The notes beneath the pieces are model-generated. The model was not told the origin of the DNA. It ran no database searches and was given only the letters and a program-made list of their open reading frames with translations. From contig NZ_CP032702.1 of NCBI RefSeq assembly GCF_007833795.1, forward strand, positions 434,001-498,000: a stretch of 64,000 nt of DNA, given 5' to 3'. The stretch comes from Candidatus Pantoea soli (GTDB lineage Bacteria > Pseudomonadota > Gammaproteobacteria > Enterobacterales > Enterobacteriaceae). Both the position numbers and the translations under genes were made by a program. The first letter of the stretch is position 1. Each line of letters begins with the position of its first letter. Positions 9,563-22,090 of this stretch are shown here, piece after piece.

Positions 9563-10109
9563 AAGATGTTTTGACCTTTTCAAGCAGCTCGGCATTTTTT
9601 GTCCGTAAGTTGCCGCGCATCTTCATGCCGGTGGAATTAAAACTGCGGCCAAAGAGCGTGACCTGATCGTCTGATGTCACGTCCTGGGTAACCAGATTAA
9701 CCTGAGCATTATCCGTGATGATGCGCTCAAGCTGAGAATCCTGCGTCAGCGTATGCACTTCAACGTGGCCGTAAAGGTAGAGCATACGATCTTTCGTCAG
9801 CTTTGCTTTATCGGCGCGTACCGACCAGGTCGGCACTTTATTTTCATCAAACGTCGTCATGACCGGATTATCGAACCAGCTCACTTCGTCAGCCGCGAAA
9901 TAGGTCACTTTATCGGAGATCAGCTTATAGGCCAGCGCCCCGGCAGGGTTATAGGCCACCGAGCTCGATTTGGCGCTGGTGTACGTAGGTTCCTGATCGC
10001 TGGACGCCACGGGCGTTTTACTGTCGTCCTGATTGGTCAGATTCCAGCCGATCAGCACCAGCGCGATCAGACCCAGAATCAGCGTTATCCAACGCCTGCT
10101 TTTACTCAT
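9531..10109 (-). CDS. lptC: LPS export protein LptC
   Basis: Bitopic inner membrane protein that receives LPS from LptB2FG and passes it to LptA. One N-terminal membrane anchor spans about residues 7-24 (WITLILGLIALVLIGW), followed by a periplasmic jellyroll with motifs LYLYGHVEVHTL and [28 protein letters not shown]. The length is 192 aa. It overlaps kdsC by 4 bases and lptA by 32 bases, so kdsC-lptC-lptA are translationally coupled. Confidence 0.97.
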   Translation of the reverse strand: MSKSRRWITLILGLIALVLIGWNLTNQDDSKTPVASSDQEPTYTSAKSSSVAYNPAGALAYKLISDKVTYFAADEVSWFDNPVMTTFDENKVPTWSVRADKAKLTKDRMLYLYGHVEVHTLTQDSQLERIITDNAQVNLVTQDVTSDDQVTLFGRSFNSTGMKMRGNLRTKNAELLEKVKTSYEIQNEQKQP

Positions 10110-10672
10110 ACCGATTGCCCTTTGGCATCCTCAAATTTGTTCTGCGCCATTAAAATCAGGTCGCACAGCTCGCGCACGGCGCCGCGGCCACCGGCAATGC
10201 GCGTCACGTAGTGAGCGCGCGGCAAGAGCACCGGATGGGCGTCCGCTACCGCGACGCTCAGGCCGGACTGCGCCATCACCGGCCAGTCGATCAGGTCATC
10301 ACCAATATAGGCCACCTGGTCGGCAGACAGTGACAGTTTATCCAGGAGTTCACGCCAGGCCAAAAGCTTATCCGACTGTCCCTGGTAAAGATGCGTAATG
10401 CCGAGCGTTTTACAGCGATCTTCCAGCAGGGTGGCGCGCCGGCCGGTAATGATAGCCACTTCGATGCCAGAGGTCAGCAGACAACGCACGCCGTAACCGT
10501 CGCGGACGTTAAAGGCCTTCAGCTCTTCGCCGCTGTTACCCATGTAAATCAGACCGTCCGACATCACGCCATCAACATCGCAGATTAACAGACGAATCTG
10601 CGCGGCGCGCGCCATCACATCGGCACTGACCGGGCCGTAGCAGGTTTCAACCATCGCGGTTTCAGTAAGCAT
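10106..10672 (-). CDS. kdsC: 3-deoxy-D-manno-octulosonate 8-phosphate phosphatase KdsC
   Basis: HAD-family phosphatase that makes Kdo from Kdo 8-phosphate. The HAD motif I DVDGV puts the nucleophile and acid at D32 and D34; later motifs are ITGRRATLLEDR and YIGDDLIDWPVM. The length of 188 aa equals E. coli. The start codon is followed by the family segment CYGPVSADV. It lies 11 bases after kdsD, the preceding step in the pathway. Confidence 0.97.
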   Translation of the reverse strand: MLTETAMVETCYGPVSADVMARAAQIRLLICDVDGVMSDGLIYMGNSGEELKAFNVRDGYGVRCLLTSGIEVAIITGRRATLLEDRCKTLGITHLYQGQSDKLLAWRELLDKLSLSADQVAYIGDDLIDWPVMAQSGLSVAVADAHPVLLPRAHYVTRIAGGRGAVRELCDLILMAQNKFEDAKGQSV

Positions 10673-10683
10673 TCTTTTTCCCG

Positions 10684-11664
10684 TCAGACCACGCCAGCGC
10701 GCAGCATGTCATGCATATGTACCACACCGAGCAGCCGATCGTCATCGGCCACCAGCAGGGCGGTAATGTTTTTGTTTTGCATCAGATTCAGTGCATCCAC
10801 AGCCAGCATATTCGGGCGCACGCGGATACCGCCACGCGTCATCACATCCTGAATACTGGCTGACTGAAAATTGATGCCCATATCAAATACGCGGCGTAAA
10901 TCGCCGTCGGTGAAGATCCCTTCGATTTTCATCAGGTCGTCGACGATCACCGTCAGACCGAGGTTTTTACGCGTAATCTCCAGCAGGGCATCGCGCAGCG
11001 AAGCGTCGCGCGTCACATGCGGAATTTCATCGCCGCTGTGCATGATGTCGCTGACGTGCAGCAGCAGTTTCCGCCCCAGCGCGCCGCCCGGATGCGACAG
11101 GGCAAAATCTTCCGGCGTGAAGCCCCGCGCTTCCAGCAGCGCCACAGCCAGGGCGTCACCCATCACGAGGGTGGCGGTGGTACTGGAGGTGGGCGCGAGG
11201 CCAAGCGGGCAGGCCTCCTGCGGCACTTTCACGCATAAATGCACGTCCGCTGCGCGGCCCATCGCACTCTCCGGGCGGCTGGTCAGGCAGATCAGCCGGA
11301 CTTTCTGACGCTTCAGCACCGGAATCAGCGCAAGAATTTCGCTGGATTCACCGCTGTTGGAGATAGCCAGCACCACATCGCTGGCGCTCACCATGCCGAG
11401 ATCGCCATGGCTGGCTTCTCCCGGATGGACAAAAAATGCCGGGGTACCGGTGCTGGCAAACGTCGCCGCAATCTTTTTACCAATGTGCCCGGATTTGCCC
11501 ATGCCCATCACGACCACTTTGCCACGACAGGCAAAAATCATCTCGCAGGCGCGGGTGAAGTCGGCGTTAATATACTGATCGAGCTGCTCCAGCCCTTCGC
11601 GTTCAATGCGCAGTACCGCTTTACCTGCCTGCTGAAAATCAAAATCCGGTTGCTGATGTGACAT
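10684..11664 (-). CDS. kdsD: Arabinose 5-phosphate isomerase KdsD
   Basis: Converts ribulose 5-phosphate to arabinose 5-phosphate, the first step to Kdo. A SIS sugar-isomerase domain (about residues 40-175, with GMGKSGHIGKK and ISNSGESSE) is followed by two CBS domains (about 205-325). The length is 326 aa against 328 in E. coli. The open frame reaches 11739; I chose the ATG at 11664 (MSHQQPDFDFQQAGKAVL) because it matches the E. coli N terminus. It lies 13 bases after yrbG. Confidence 0.96.
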   Translation of the reverse strand: MSHQQPDFDFQQAGKAVLRIEREGLEQLDQYINADFTRACEMIFACRGKVVVMGMGKSGHIGKKIAATFASTGTPAFFVHPGEASHGDLGMVSASDVVLAISNSGESSEILALIPVLKRQKVRLICLTSRPESAMGRAADVHLCVKVPQEACPLGLAPTSSTTATLVMGDALAVALLEARGFTPEDFALSHPGGALGRKLLLHVSDIMHSGDEIPHVTRDASLRDALLEITRKNLGLTVIVDDLMKIEGIFTDGDLRRVFDMGINFQSASIQDVMTRGGIRVRPNMLAVDALNLMQNKNITALLVADDDRLLGVVHMHDMLRAGVV

Positions 11665-11677
11665 GGTCAGTCCGTCC

Positions 11678-12661
11678 TTAATAGCTTGCGAGAAGCGCCG
11701 GGCTGAGCCAGAGCCACAGCACCCACGCCATAAAACCACCTAACAGAAGCGTACCGGCAACGCGGCCGATACGGCGCTTGCGCAGCAGGCAGAGCAGGGC
11801 GAACAGTACGCTGACGCCCAGCATCACCCAGTAATCACGGGCAAAAGCCTGGGTGTCCACATCGCCCGGATGAAACAGCGCCGGCAGGCCCAGCACAATG
11901 GCCAGGTTAAAGATATTGGCCCCAATCAGATTCCCGATAGCGATATCATCTTCGCCTTTCAGTGCGCCCGCCAGCACGGTGGCCAGCTCCGGCAGGCTGG
12001 TGCCAACGGCAATCAGCGTCAGGCCCATCACCAGTTCACTGACGCCAAAGTAGTCGGCGAACACGGTCGCGTTGTCGATCACCATGCGCGTCGACATGGG
12101 CAGAATAATCAGTGCGACCGCCAGCCAGAGAAACGCCACGGTATTGCCGGTTTCGTCGCGTGGCAGTTCGGCCAGCTGTTCGCGCGTCAGCGTATCGTTG
12201 TTTTCGCGCTCCGCGCGGCGGGCAATGCGGATCGCCACCAGCAAATAACCGACGGCCAGCAGCAGCAGCGCGACCCCATCCAGCCGGCTCAGATGGTTAT
12301 CCGCCAGCATGATTCCGCTGAGCAGTGAGACCAGCAGCATCAGCGGGAGTTCGCGCCGAATCAAATTGGAGTGTACGGTTAAGGGGTGCAGCAACGCTGC
12401 GCCGCCCAGAATTAACAGAATATTGGTAATGTTCGATCCCAGCGCCGTACCGACGGCTAAATCCATCTGGCCATGCTGGGCTGCCGAGAAAGAAACAATC
12501 AGTTCCGGTAACGATGTGCCAATGCTCACCACCGTCATGCCGATGATCAGCGGCGGAATACCGAAAGATCGACACAGGATCGCTGCGCTGAATACCAGAC
12601 GGTCGGCACCATAGACCAGTAAAATCAATCCGATAAATAGCAGAGCAGTGGCTACGAACAT
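11678..12661 (-). CDS. yrbG: Calcium/sodium antiporter family protein YrbG
   Basis: Inner membrane protein of the CaCA cation exchanger family. Two homologous halves of about five membrane segments each carry the alpha repeats: GMTVVSIGTSLPEL near residue 42 and GLTLIAVGTSLPEL near residue 207. GSNITNI and GANIFN motifs are also visible. The length is 327 aa against 325 in E. coli. The frame is open to 12826, but the ATG at 12661 gives the family N terminus directly followed by the first membrane segment. It is the first gene of the minus-strand Kdo/LPS block and diverges from mlaF. The transported ion in this organism is not shown by the sequence. Confidence 0.93.
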   Translation of the reverse strand: MFVATALLFIGLILLVYGADRLVFSAAILCRSFGIPPLIIGMTVVSIGTSLPELIVSFSAAQHGQMDLAVGTALGSNITNILLILGGAALLHPLTVHSNLIRRELPLMLLVSLLSGIMLADNHLSRLDGVALLLLAVGYLLVAIRIARRAERENNDTLTREQLAELPRDETGNTVAFLWLAVALIILPMSTRMVIDNATVFADYFGVSELVMGLTLIAVGTSLPELATVLAGALKGEDDIAIGNLIGANIFNLAIVLGLPALFHPGDVDTQAFARDYWVMLGVSVLFALLCLLRKRRIGRVAGTLLLGGFMAWVLWLWLSPALLASY

Positions 12662-12888
12662 GAAAAATCCTTGATGGATAACGGTGTCGGCGAACCTTGT
12701 CCGACAGGTAAAAACAGCGTGCGCGCGGAAACAGGCGCTGATTTTGACTGTCTGAGAGGCAAAAGTAAATTTTAAGGCCGTTTTCGCCACACCGGAGCGG
12801 TAAGTTTCTGTAAAACTATCGTGCATTGCGGTCTACCAGGCTACCATCCACGGCTTTACTAACGCGCTTTCCGCAGAAAGAGGTAATG

Positions 12889-13704
12889 ATGATGCAGCAG
12901 CAAACGAATCTGGTTGAGGTTCGTGGCGTCAGTTTCACACGCGGCGATCGCACCATTTTCGACGATATTTCGCTGACGGTGCCGGCAGGCAAAGTCACGG
13001 CGATTATGGGGCCGTCCGGCATCGGCAAAACCACGCTGTTGCGCCTGATTGGCGGCCAGCTGCAGCCGGACAAAGGCGAGATCTGGTTTCGTGACCAGAA
13101 CATCCCGACGCTGTCGCGCCGCAAACTCTATGACGTCCGTAAAAAAATGAGCATGCTGTTTCAGTCCGGCGCGCTGTTCACCGATCTGAACGTGTATGAG
13201 AATGTGGCCTGGCCGCTGCGGGAACACACCCGCCTGCCGCCGGAACTGCTGCACAGCACGGTGATGATGAAGCTGGAAGCGGTAGGGCTGCGCGGGGCAG
13301 CAAAGCTGATGCCTGCAGAACTGTCTGGCGGGATGGCACGCCGGGCGGCGCTGGCGCGCGCCATTGCGCTTGAGCCGGAGCTGATCATGTTCGACGAGCC
13401 CTTTGTGGGGCAGGACCCCATCACCATGGGCGTGCTGGTGAAGCTGATTGACGAGCTAAACCATTCGCTGGGCGTAACCTGTATCGTGGTTTCACACGAT
13501 GTGCCGGAGGTCTTGAGCATTGCCGATCATGCCTATATCGTTGCCGGACAAAAAATTATTGCTCAGGGCAGCGCGCCGCAGCTGCGGGAAAATCCCGATC
13601 CGCGCGTGCGCCAGTTTATTGAGGGTCATGCGGATGGTCCGGTTCCGTTCCGTTTCGCCGCCGGGGATTACCTCAGCGATTTGACCCGCGCAGGGAGAAC
13701 CTAA
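12889..13704 (+). CDS. mlaF: Phospholipid transport ABC ATP-binding protein MlaF
   Basis: ATPase of the MlaFEDB complex in the inner membrane that moves phospholipids between the membranes to keep outer membrane lipid asymmetry. Walker [10 protein letters not shown], signature LSGGMARR, Walker [13 protein letters not shown] and the switch His in VVSHDVPEV are all visible. Three ATG codons follow each other at 12886, 12889 and 12892. The ribosome site AAAGAGG (12877-12883) is best spaced for the second or third, and the second gives the same N-terminal length as E. coli. It is the first gene of mlaFEDCB. Confidence 0.95.
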   Translation: MMQQQTNLVEVRGVSFTRGDRTIFDDISLTVPAGKVTAIMGPSGIGKTTLLRLIGGQLQPDKGEIWFRDQNIPTLSRRKLYDVRKKMSMLFQSGALFTDLNVYENVAWPLREHTRLPPELLHSTVMMKLEAVGLRGAAKLMPAELSGGMARRAALARAIALEPELIMFDEPFVGQDPITMGVLVKLIDELNHSLGVTCIVVSHDVPEVLSIADHAYIVAGQKIIAQGSAPQLRENPDPRVRQFIEGHADGPVPFRFAAGDYLSDLTRAGRT

Positions 13705-13708
13705 ACTG

Positions 13709-14491
13709 ATGTTGTTACAGGCGCTGGCGTCACTGGGACGTCAGGGAATAAACACCTGTGCCGCTTTTGGCCGCGCAGGGCTGATGCTGTTTCATGCGCT
13801 GGTGGGCAAACCGGCCTTCCGCCGGCACGCGCCGCTGCTGGTGAAGCAGCTGTACAGCGTGGGCGTGCTTTCGCTGCTGATTATCGTCGTCTCGGGTCTG
13901 TTTATTGGCATGGTGCTGGGCCTGCAGGGCTATCTGGTTCTCACCACGTACAGTGCTGAAACCAGCCTGGGCATGCTGGTGGCGCTGTCGCTGCTGCGTG
14001 AGCTGGGGCCGGTGGTGACCGCGCTGCTGTTTGCCGGCCGCGCCGGTTCTGCGCTGACGGCAGAGATTGGCCTGATGAAAGCCACGGAACAGCTCTCCAG
14101 CATGGAGATGATGGCGGTCGATCCGTTGCGCCGCGTAGTTTCACCACGCTTCTGGGCCGGCTTCATCAGCATGCCGCTGCTGGCGCTGATCTTTACCGCG
14201 GTCGGCATTGCCGGCGGTGCGCTGGTCGGGGTCGGCTGGAAGGGCATCGATCCCGGTTTCTTCTGGTCCGCCATGCAGAGCGCGGTGGATTTCCGTACCG
14301 ATGTACTCAACTGCTTAATTAAAAGCGCGGTCTTTGCCGTCACGGTGACGTGGATTGCGCTGTTCAATGGCTATGACGCTATCCCGACCTCAGAAGGGAT
14401 CAGCCGGGCAACGACGCGTACCGTAGTACATGCTTCGCTGGCAGTACTCGGTTTGGATTTTGTGCTGACAGCACTGATGTTTGGGAATTGA
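13709..14491 (+). CDS. mlaE: Phospholipid transport permease MlaE
   Basis: Permease subunit of the MlaFEDB lipid transporter. 260 aa with about five hydrophobic segments ([21 protein letters not shown] and later ones) and the conserved family segments [11 protein letters not shown] and [12 protein letters not shown]. It starts 4 bases after mlaF. Its end and the mlaD start are 4 bases apart. Confidence 0.96.
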   Translation: MLLQALASLGRQGINTCAAFGRAGLMLFHALVGKPAFRRHAPLLVKQLYSVGVLSLLIIVVSGLFIGMVLGLQGYLVLTTYSAETSLGMLVALSLLRELGPVVTALLFAGRAGSALTAEIGLMKATEQLSSMEMMAVDPLRRVVSPRFWAGFISMPLLALIFTAVGIAGGALVGVGWKGIDPGFFWSAMQSAVDFRTDVLNCLIKSAVFAVTVTWIALFNGYDAIPTSEGISRATTRTVVHASLAVLGLDFVLTALMFGN

Positions 14492-14495
14492 TGCA

Positions 14496-15038
14496 ATGCA
14501 AAGCAAGAAAAACGAAATCTGGGTTGGCGTGTTTATGCTGGCCGCGCTGGTGGCGCTGCTGTTCCTCAGCCTGCGCGTCGCCGACCTGAAATCACTGGGC
14601 ACGGAACCGACGTGGAAGCTGTATGCCACTTTCGATAATATCGGCGGCCTGAAAGTCAGTTCGCCGGTCAAGATTGGTGGCGTGGTGATTGGACGCGTAA
14701 CGGATATCGCCCTGGATGAGAAAACCCTCTCGCCGCGCGTCACCATGGCCATCAGCGATCAGTACGCCGACAAAATTCCGGATACCAGTTCACTGGCCAT
14801 CCGCACGCAGGGCCTGCTGGGCGAGCAGTTTCTGGCGCTGAATCTGGGGTTTGACGATCCCGATCTCGGTTCTGCCATGCTGAAAGATGGCGGCACGCTG
14901 CGCGACACCAAATCCGCGCTGGTGCTGGAAGATCTGATCGGCCAGTTCCTTTACAAGAGCGGTGATAAGAAGGATGAGGATAAATCAGCCGGCGCGGAGC
15001 GCGCGCCTGCCCCTGCAGCTTCAGCTACTACGGAATAA
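14496..15038 (+). CDS. mlaD: MCE-domain lipid transport protein MlaD
   Basis: Anchored periplasmic protein whose MCE domains form a hexameric pore for phospholipids on top of MlaE. One membrane segment at about residues 10-28 is followed by the MCE domain (about 38-118, FDNIGGLKVSSPVKIGGVVIGRV). The conserved helix VLEDLIGQFLY follows, and then a charged and Ala/Pro-rich tail. The length is 180 aa against 183 in E. coli. The ATG at 14496 (MQSKKNEIWVG) matches the family N terminus; an upstream in-frame start at 14481 lies inside mlaE and is unlikely. Confidence 0.96.
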   Translation: MQSKKNEIWVGVFMLAALVALLFLSLRVADLKSLGTEPTWKLYATFDNIGGLKVSSPVKIGGVVIGRVTDIALDEKTLSPRVTMAISDQYADKIPDTSSLAIRTQGLLGEQFLALNLGFDDPDLGSAMLKDGGTLRDTKSALVLEDLIGQFLYKSGDKKDEDKSAGAERAPAPAASATTE

Positions 15039-15057
15039 CCCAGAGAGGTAAAACACG

Positions 15058-15696
15058 ATGTTTAAACGTTTTCTGATGATTGCGCTGCTGGCCATTGCGC
15101 CCCTGGCGGCAAACGCGGCCGGCGCAGACCAAAGCAATCCTTACAAGTTGATGAACGAAGCGGCGGAGAAAACCTTCACGCGTCTGAAAAACGAACAGCC
15201 GAAGATCAAGCAGAATCCAGACTACCTGCGTCAGATTGTGCGTGAGGAGCTGCTGCCGTACGTACAAATCAAATATGCGGGCGCGCTGGTGCTGGGGCGT
15301 TACTATCGTGAAGCCACGCCGGCCCAGCGCGATGCTTACTTTGCGGCGTTTGGTGACTATCTGGCGCAGGCTTACGGTCAGGCACTGGCGCTGTATCACG
15401 GTCAGACCTATCAGATTCAGCCGGAAAAGCCGCTGGGCGATGCCAATATTGTGGCGATTCGCGTCACCATCATCGACCCGAACGGCCGTCCGCCGGTGCG
15501 CCTGGATTTCCAGTGGCGTAAAAACAGCCAGAGCGGCAACTGGCAGGCCTACGATATGGTGGCAGAAGGCATCAGCATGATCACCACTAAACAGAATGAG
15601 TGGAGTGACCTGCTGCGCACCAAAGGCATTGATGGCCTGACGGCTCAGCTGAAAACCTATGCGGCCCAGCCTATTACACTGGATAAGCAGCAATAA
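15058..15696 (+). CDS. mlaC: Periplasmic phospholipid-binding protein MlaC
   Basis: Soluble shuttle that carries phospholipid between MlaA-OmpC in the outer membrane and MlaFEDB. The signal peptide is clear (MFKRF, hydrophobic core, cleavage after ANA at about residue 20). The Tgt2/MlaC domain follows, including [22 protein letters not shown]. The length is 212 aa. Its TAA stop and the mlaB ATG share one base (TAATG). Confidence 0.96.
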   Translation: MFKRFLMIALLAIAPLAANAAGADQSNPYKLMNEAAEKTFTRLKNEQPKIKQNPDYLRQIVREELLPYVQIKYAGALVLGRYYREATPAQRDAYFAAFGDYLAQAYGQALALYHGQTYQIQPEKPLGDANIVAIRVTIIDPNGRPPVRLDFQWRKNSQSGNWQAYDMVAEGISMITTKQNEWSDLLRTKGIDGLTAQLKTYAAQPITLDKQQ

Positions 15697-16001
15697 TGAG
15701 CGAACCGTTACGCTGGCAGCGCACTGCCAGCACGCTGGCGTTAAGCGGCAAACTGGATCGCGACACGCTGCTGTCGCTGTGGGAAGCGCGCGACACGGCA
15801 ATGGCCGGGATAACCACCATTGATGTTGCCGCGCTGGACCGGGTGGACTCAGCCGGGCTGGCGCTGCTGGTGCACCTGCGTGAAATTGCGCGTGCGCAGG
15901 GCACTACGCCGCTGTTCACGGGCATCACTGATAAACTCCAGTCGCTGATTACGCTCTACAACCTGCAGCAGATTATTGTTTCTGCAGAAAAAAGCGCCTG
16001 A
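15696..16001 (+). CDS. mlaB: STAS-domain lipid transport protein MlaB
   Basis: Small cytoplasmic STAS protein that binds and stabilises MlaF in the lipid transporter. 101 aa; the STAS core includes LALSGKLDRDTLL and the conserved Ser/Thr-containing loop LDRVDSAGLALLVHL. It overlaps the mlaC stop by one base and ends the operon, with an intrinsic terminator 20 bases downstream. Confidence 0.95.
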   Translation: MSEPLRWQRTASTLALSGKLDRDTLLSLWEARDTAMAGITTIDVAALDRVDSAGLALLVHLREIARAQGTTPLFTGITDKLQSLITLYNLQQIIVSAEKSA

Positions 16002-16020
16002 TTCCCTGCAGGTACTGCGA

Positions 16021-16046
16021 AGCCCCTGATTTTTCCAGGGGCTTTT
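16021..16046 (+). terminator. Terminator of mlaFEDCB
   Basis: AGCCCCTG (16021-16028) pairs perfectly with CAGGGGCT (16036-16043), and T residues follow at 16043-16046. It separates mlaB from ibaG. Confidence 0.8.
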
Positions 16047-16115
16047 GCGTATTTAAGAGTCAGGCGCTTTCCTCTAAGATATCCGCCTTATTATTATCAA
16101 GTGAAGCAATGAGCG

Positions 16116-16373
16116 ATGGAAAATAGTGAAGTTCAGGCCGTGCTGATGCAGGCGCTGCCCCTGGAAGAAGTACACGTACTCAGCAACGACGGTAGCCACT
16201 TTCAGGTGATTGCCGTAGGTGAGATGTTTGGCGAGCTGAGCCGTGTGAAGAAGCAGCAGGCTGTCTACGCGCCGCTGATGGAATACATTGCGGATAACCG
16301 TATTCATGCGGTGTCCATCAAGACTTATACCCCGGCTGAGTGGGCACGCGACCGTAAACTCAACGGTTTTTAA
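16116..16373 (+). CDS. ibaG: BolA-family protein IbaG
   Basis: BolA-type protein that works with monothiol glutaredoxins in iron-sulfur and acid-stress biology. 85 aa with the family helix [14 protein letters not shown] and the C-terminal segment [18 protein letters not shown]. coli IbaG has 84 aa. It stands between the mla terminator and murA and probably shares a transcript with murA (46-base gap). Confidence 0.95.
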   Translation: MENSEVQAVLMQALPLEEVHVLSNDGSHFQVIAVGEMFGELSRVKKQQAVYAPLMEYIADNRIHAVSIKTYTPAEWARDRKLNGF

Positions 16374-16404
16374 GTGCCGCTCTGGCGGTTTTATTGATAG
16401 ATAA

Positions 16405-17679
<1,275 letters not shown>

Positions 17680-17701
17680 CCTGCGGCACTGAAGCAGACA
17701 G

Positions 17702-17736
17702 AAAAACCAGTCACGTTACCGTGGCTGGTTTTTTTT
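17702..17736. terminator. Terminator after murA
   Basis: AACCAG (17705-17710) pairs with CTGGTT (17725-17730), with CACG and CGTG further inside the stem, and is followed by a long T-run (17729-17736). The A-run before the stem makes it usable from the minus strand as well, so it may also end sfsB transcription. Confidence 0.85.
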
Positions 17737-17740
17737 CGTC

Positions 17741-18034
17741 TCAGCGACGGGGTTTGATCTTTTTCAGATCCTGCGGGGATCGCATGCGCTTTTTACGATC
17801 CAGCAGCCGCTGCGTCACCGGATCAAAATAGCGGCTGGGCCAGATCTCGGAAGGGTGCAGCTCCAGTGCGCTGGCGATCAGCCACTCGCCCTTTGGCCAC
17901 GGGCGGGTAAGCGCATTGGCCAGCGTGGATGAACTCAGGCCACACTGCCGCGACAGTGCTGCCATGGATGTGCCCCGCTTGCGCAGGGCAGCGATAATAT
18001 CTGCCGGGTGCCAATCCTCTCTCCTTGCGTGCAT
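17741..18034 (-). CDS. sfsB: Ner-like DNA-binding regulator SfsB/Nlp
   Basis: Small helix-turn-helix protein of the phage Mu Ner family; in E. coli it affects maltose genes. The conserved core reads DWHPADIIAALRKRGTSMAALS and is followed by GLSSSTLANALTRPWPKGE and EIWPSRYFDP. The length is 97 aa with a basic tail (KKIKPRR). The frame runs upstream to 18334. I chose the ATG at 18034 because GGAG stands 9 bases before it and W8 aligns with E. coli. An ATG at 18049 is possible. It is transcribed away from ispB's end and converges on murA. Confidence 0.88.
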   Translation of the reverse strand: MHARREDWHPADIIAALRKRGTSMAALSRQCGLSSSTLANALTRPWPKGEWLIASALELHPSEIWPSRYFDPVTQRLLDRKKRMRSPQDLKKIKPRR

Positions 18035-18247
18035 AACTCTCTTCTCCATGTCCGTGTTATTACTGCATCTCTGTAACGCATGTTTTTCTGGCACAGAGAC
18101 AACTGGAAAGAACCGGATTTTTATAGCAAATAATTTCCATAAGTTTCCAGTAATTGTTTTGGCAGCGCATGAAACTGCGTCGCCTTTCGCAAAAATCTGC
18201 AAACGGATGTAATCCATGAGAAGGGGGAAAGGAGAGGGGAAGCGGGG

Positions 18248-18270
18248 AAAAACGGGGCCATCAGGCCCCG
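18248..18270 (-). terminator. Terminator of ispB
   Basis: On the minus strand CGGGGCC (18270-18264) pairs with GGCCCCG (18259-18253) around a 4-base loop, followed by TTTTT. It lies 9 bases beyond the ispB stop. Confidence 0.85.
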
Positions 18271-18279
18271 CATACGGTA

Positions 18280-19251
18280 TCAGAAGTCGCGCTGCACCGA
18301 CATATGCGCCAGCGCTTCCAGCGCGCTGCGCCACGGTGTTTCCGGCAGCACCTGCAGAGCGGTAATGGCTTTATCCGCCTCTTCCTCGGCGCGCTTGCGC
18401 GTCCACTCCAGCGAACCGGTCTGCTGCATCGCTGCCAGCACCGGCTCCAGCAGATGGCGTCCGTTGCCCTCTTCGATGGCCTGGCGGATCATCTGCGCCT
18501 GTTCGGGCGTGCCGTGGTGCATCGCGTGCAGCAGCGGCAGCGTCGGTTTGCCTTCGCTGAGGTCGTCGCCGGTGTTTTTACCCAGCGTCTGCCCGTCGGC
18601 GCTGTAATCCAGCAGATCATCAATTAACTGGAAAGCGGTGCCAAGGTAACGCCCGTAATCCTGCAGCGCTTTTTCCTGCTCCGGCGTGGCCTCTGCCAGG
18701 ATTGCAGACGCCTGCGAGGCCGCTTCAAACAGACGGGCGGTTTTACTGTAGATCACCCGCATGTAGCTCTCTTCAGTGATGTCAGGATCGTTGCAGTTCA
18801 TCAGCTGCAGCACTTCTCCTTCCGCGATCACATTCACCGCTTCGGACATCAGCGCCAGGATCTTCAGCGATCCCATGCTGGTCATCATCTGAAACGCGCG
18901 GGTATAGATAAAATCTCCTACCAGCACGCTGGCGGCGTTGCCGAAGGCGGCGTTAGCAGTGGCTTTGCCACGGCGCATATCGGATTCATCCACCACGTCG
19001 TCATGCAGCAGCGTCGCCGTGTGGATAAATTCGATCAGCGCCGCATTGGTCACATGCAGCGATCCCTGATAATTCAGCGCGCGTGCCGACAGCACCGCGA
19101 TCATCGGACGGATGCGTTTGCCGCCGCCGCTGATGATGTAATAGCCCAACTGGTTGATCAGTGAGACATCTGAATTCAGCTGGTCGAGGATGGTCTGGTT
19201 GACGGCCGCCATGTCCTGCGCGGTTAATTCGTTAATCTGTTCTAAGTTCAT
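18280..19251 (-). CDS. ispB: Octaprenyl diphosphate synthase IspB
   Basis: Makes the C40 side chain of ubiquinone and menaquinone from FPP and IPP. Trans-isoprenyl diphosphate synthase with both Asp-rich motifs: DDVVDESD near residue 84 and DDLLDYSAD near residue 211. GGGKRIRP marks the IPP-binding region. The length of 323 aa equals E. coli. The frame is open to 19662, but the ATG at 19251 (MNLEQINELTAQDM) matches the family start. It is divergent from rplU, with both promoters in 19252-19505. Confidence 0.97.
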   Translation of the reverse strand: MNLEQINELTAQDMAAVNQTILDQLNSDVSLINQLGYYIISGGGKRIRPMIAVLSARALNYQGSLHVTNAALIEFIHTATLLHDDVVDESDMRRGKATANAAFGNAASVLVGDFIYTRAFQMMTSMGSLKILALMSEAVNVIAEGEVLQLMNCNDPDITEESYMRVIYSKTARLFEAASQASAILAEATPEQEKALQDYGRYLGTAFQLIDDLLDYSADGQTLGKNTGDDLSEGKPTLPLLHAMHHGTPEQAQMIRQAIEEGNGRHLLEPVLAAMQQTGSLEWTRKRAEEEADKAITALQVLPETPWRSALEALAHMSVQRDF

Positions 19252-19328
19252 TCGTCTGTTCAGCTTTGACTCGTTTTTTGCATGGTAAGCGCTTTTACCC
19301 AGCGTGAGTTCAGGTAATCTGTTACTGA

Positions 19329-19817
<489 letters not shown>

Positions 19818-19829
19818 GAGGAGATCTGA

Positions 19830-20090
<261 letters not shown>

Positions 20091-20135
20091 GGTTGTCGTG
20101 CCCCGGACGGTAACCGTCTGAACACACGAATGAAA

Positions 20136-20161
20136 GGCCCCGCAGCTTTGCGGGGCTTTTT
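20136..20161 (+). terminator. Terminator after rpmA
   Basis: GCCCCGCA (20137-20144) pairs with TGCGGGGC (20149-20156), 4-base loop, then TTTTT. It separates the ribosomal protein genes from obgE; E. coli has yhbE in the following gap, this window does not. Confidence 0.88.
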
Positions 20162-20336
20162 ACATTCTGCTGCAGGTGACGGCATTCCTTCTGACCCTGT
20201 GGCGCAGTTTGCTGTACAATTTATGTACATCTGGCCTTGCCAATCCTGTATTATCCGCCGCCGGTCAGCGCAGAAGACCCTGGCGGACCCGTTTGCTGCC
20301 TGCAGGCTGGCGCAAACGACAGCGTGACGGAGATAG

Positions 20337-21515
<1,179 letters not shown>

Positions 21516-21529
21516 TACAGACAGAAAAC

Positions 21530-21554
21530 AGCGGCCTGCGGGCCGCTTTTTTTT
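21530..21554 (+). terminator. Terminator of obgE
   Basis: AGCGGCC (21530-21536) pairs with GGCCGCT (21541-21547), loop TGCG, followed by an uninterrupted T-run to 21554. It marks the left border between the housekeeping block and the enterobactin cluster. Confidence 0.88.
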
Positions 21555-21670
21555 GCCTGTAAAATCCGGGGTTGCCTGCTGACGCTTACGGGCGCAGCAG
21601 GGTAACCGTGCAGGCCCGTGCAGCCGTGCGCTTCGGCAGGCGTCACAGCGGCCAGGCTGGCAACCGGGTG

Positions 21671-22087
21671 TTATCCCAGCACGGCCACCGTCAGCCGGCA
21701 GCTGCAGCACAGCTGATCGCGACTGTTACGGATCTCTATCTGCCAGCTCTGCGTGCGCGCGCCCAGATGCAGCGGACGACAGAGGCCGCGTACCTCACCA
21801 CTGCTGACTGCGCGATGATGACTGGCGCTGACCTCGATGCCCACCACGCTCTGGCCCTCTTCAACACACAGATAGCCGGCAACCGAGCCCATGGATTCCG
21901 CCAGCACCACGGAAGCCCCGCCGTGCAGCAGGCCAAAGGGTTGCTGCGTGCGTGCATCCACCGGCATAGTGGCTTCAAGCGACTCATCGCCAACATGCGT
22001 AAACCGGATCCCAAGATGGGAGACCAGCGAATGTTCGCTCAGCGCATTCAGCGCGTCAGGATCGAGCGTGCGTTTCCAGATTGTCAT
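21671..22087 (-). CDS. entH: Proofreading thioesterase of enterobactin synthesis EntH
   Basis: Hotdog-fold thioesterase that removes wrongly loaded acyl groups from the EntB carrier domain. 138 aa against 137 in E. coli. The motif [18 protein letters not shown] carries the catalytic Glu (E64, one higher than E. coli E63) and H55. [12 protein letters not shown] and the C terminus TVAVLG are conserved. It is the last gene of entCEBAH and starts 3 bases after entA. Confidence 0.95.
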   Translation of the reverse strand: MTIWKRTLDPDALNALSEHSLVSHLGIRFTHVGDESLEATMPVDARTQQPFGLLHGGASVVLAESMGSVAGYLCVEEGQSVVGIEVSASHHRAVSSGEVRGLCRPLHLGARTQSWQIEIRNSRDQLCCSCRLTVAVLG

Positions 22088-22090
22088 GCG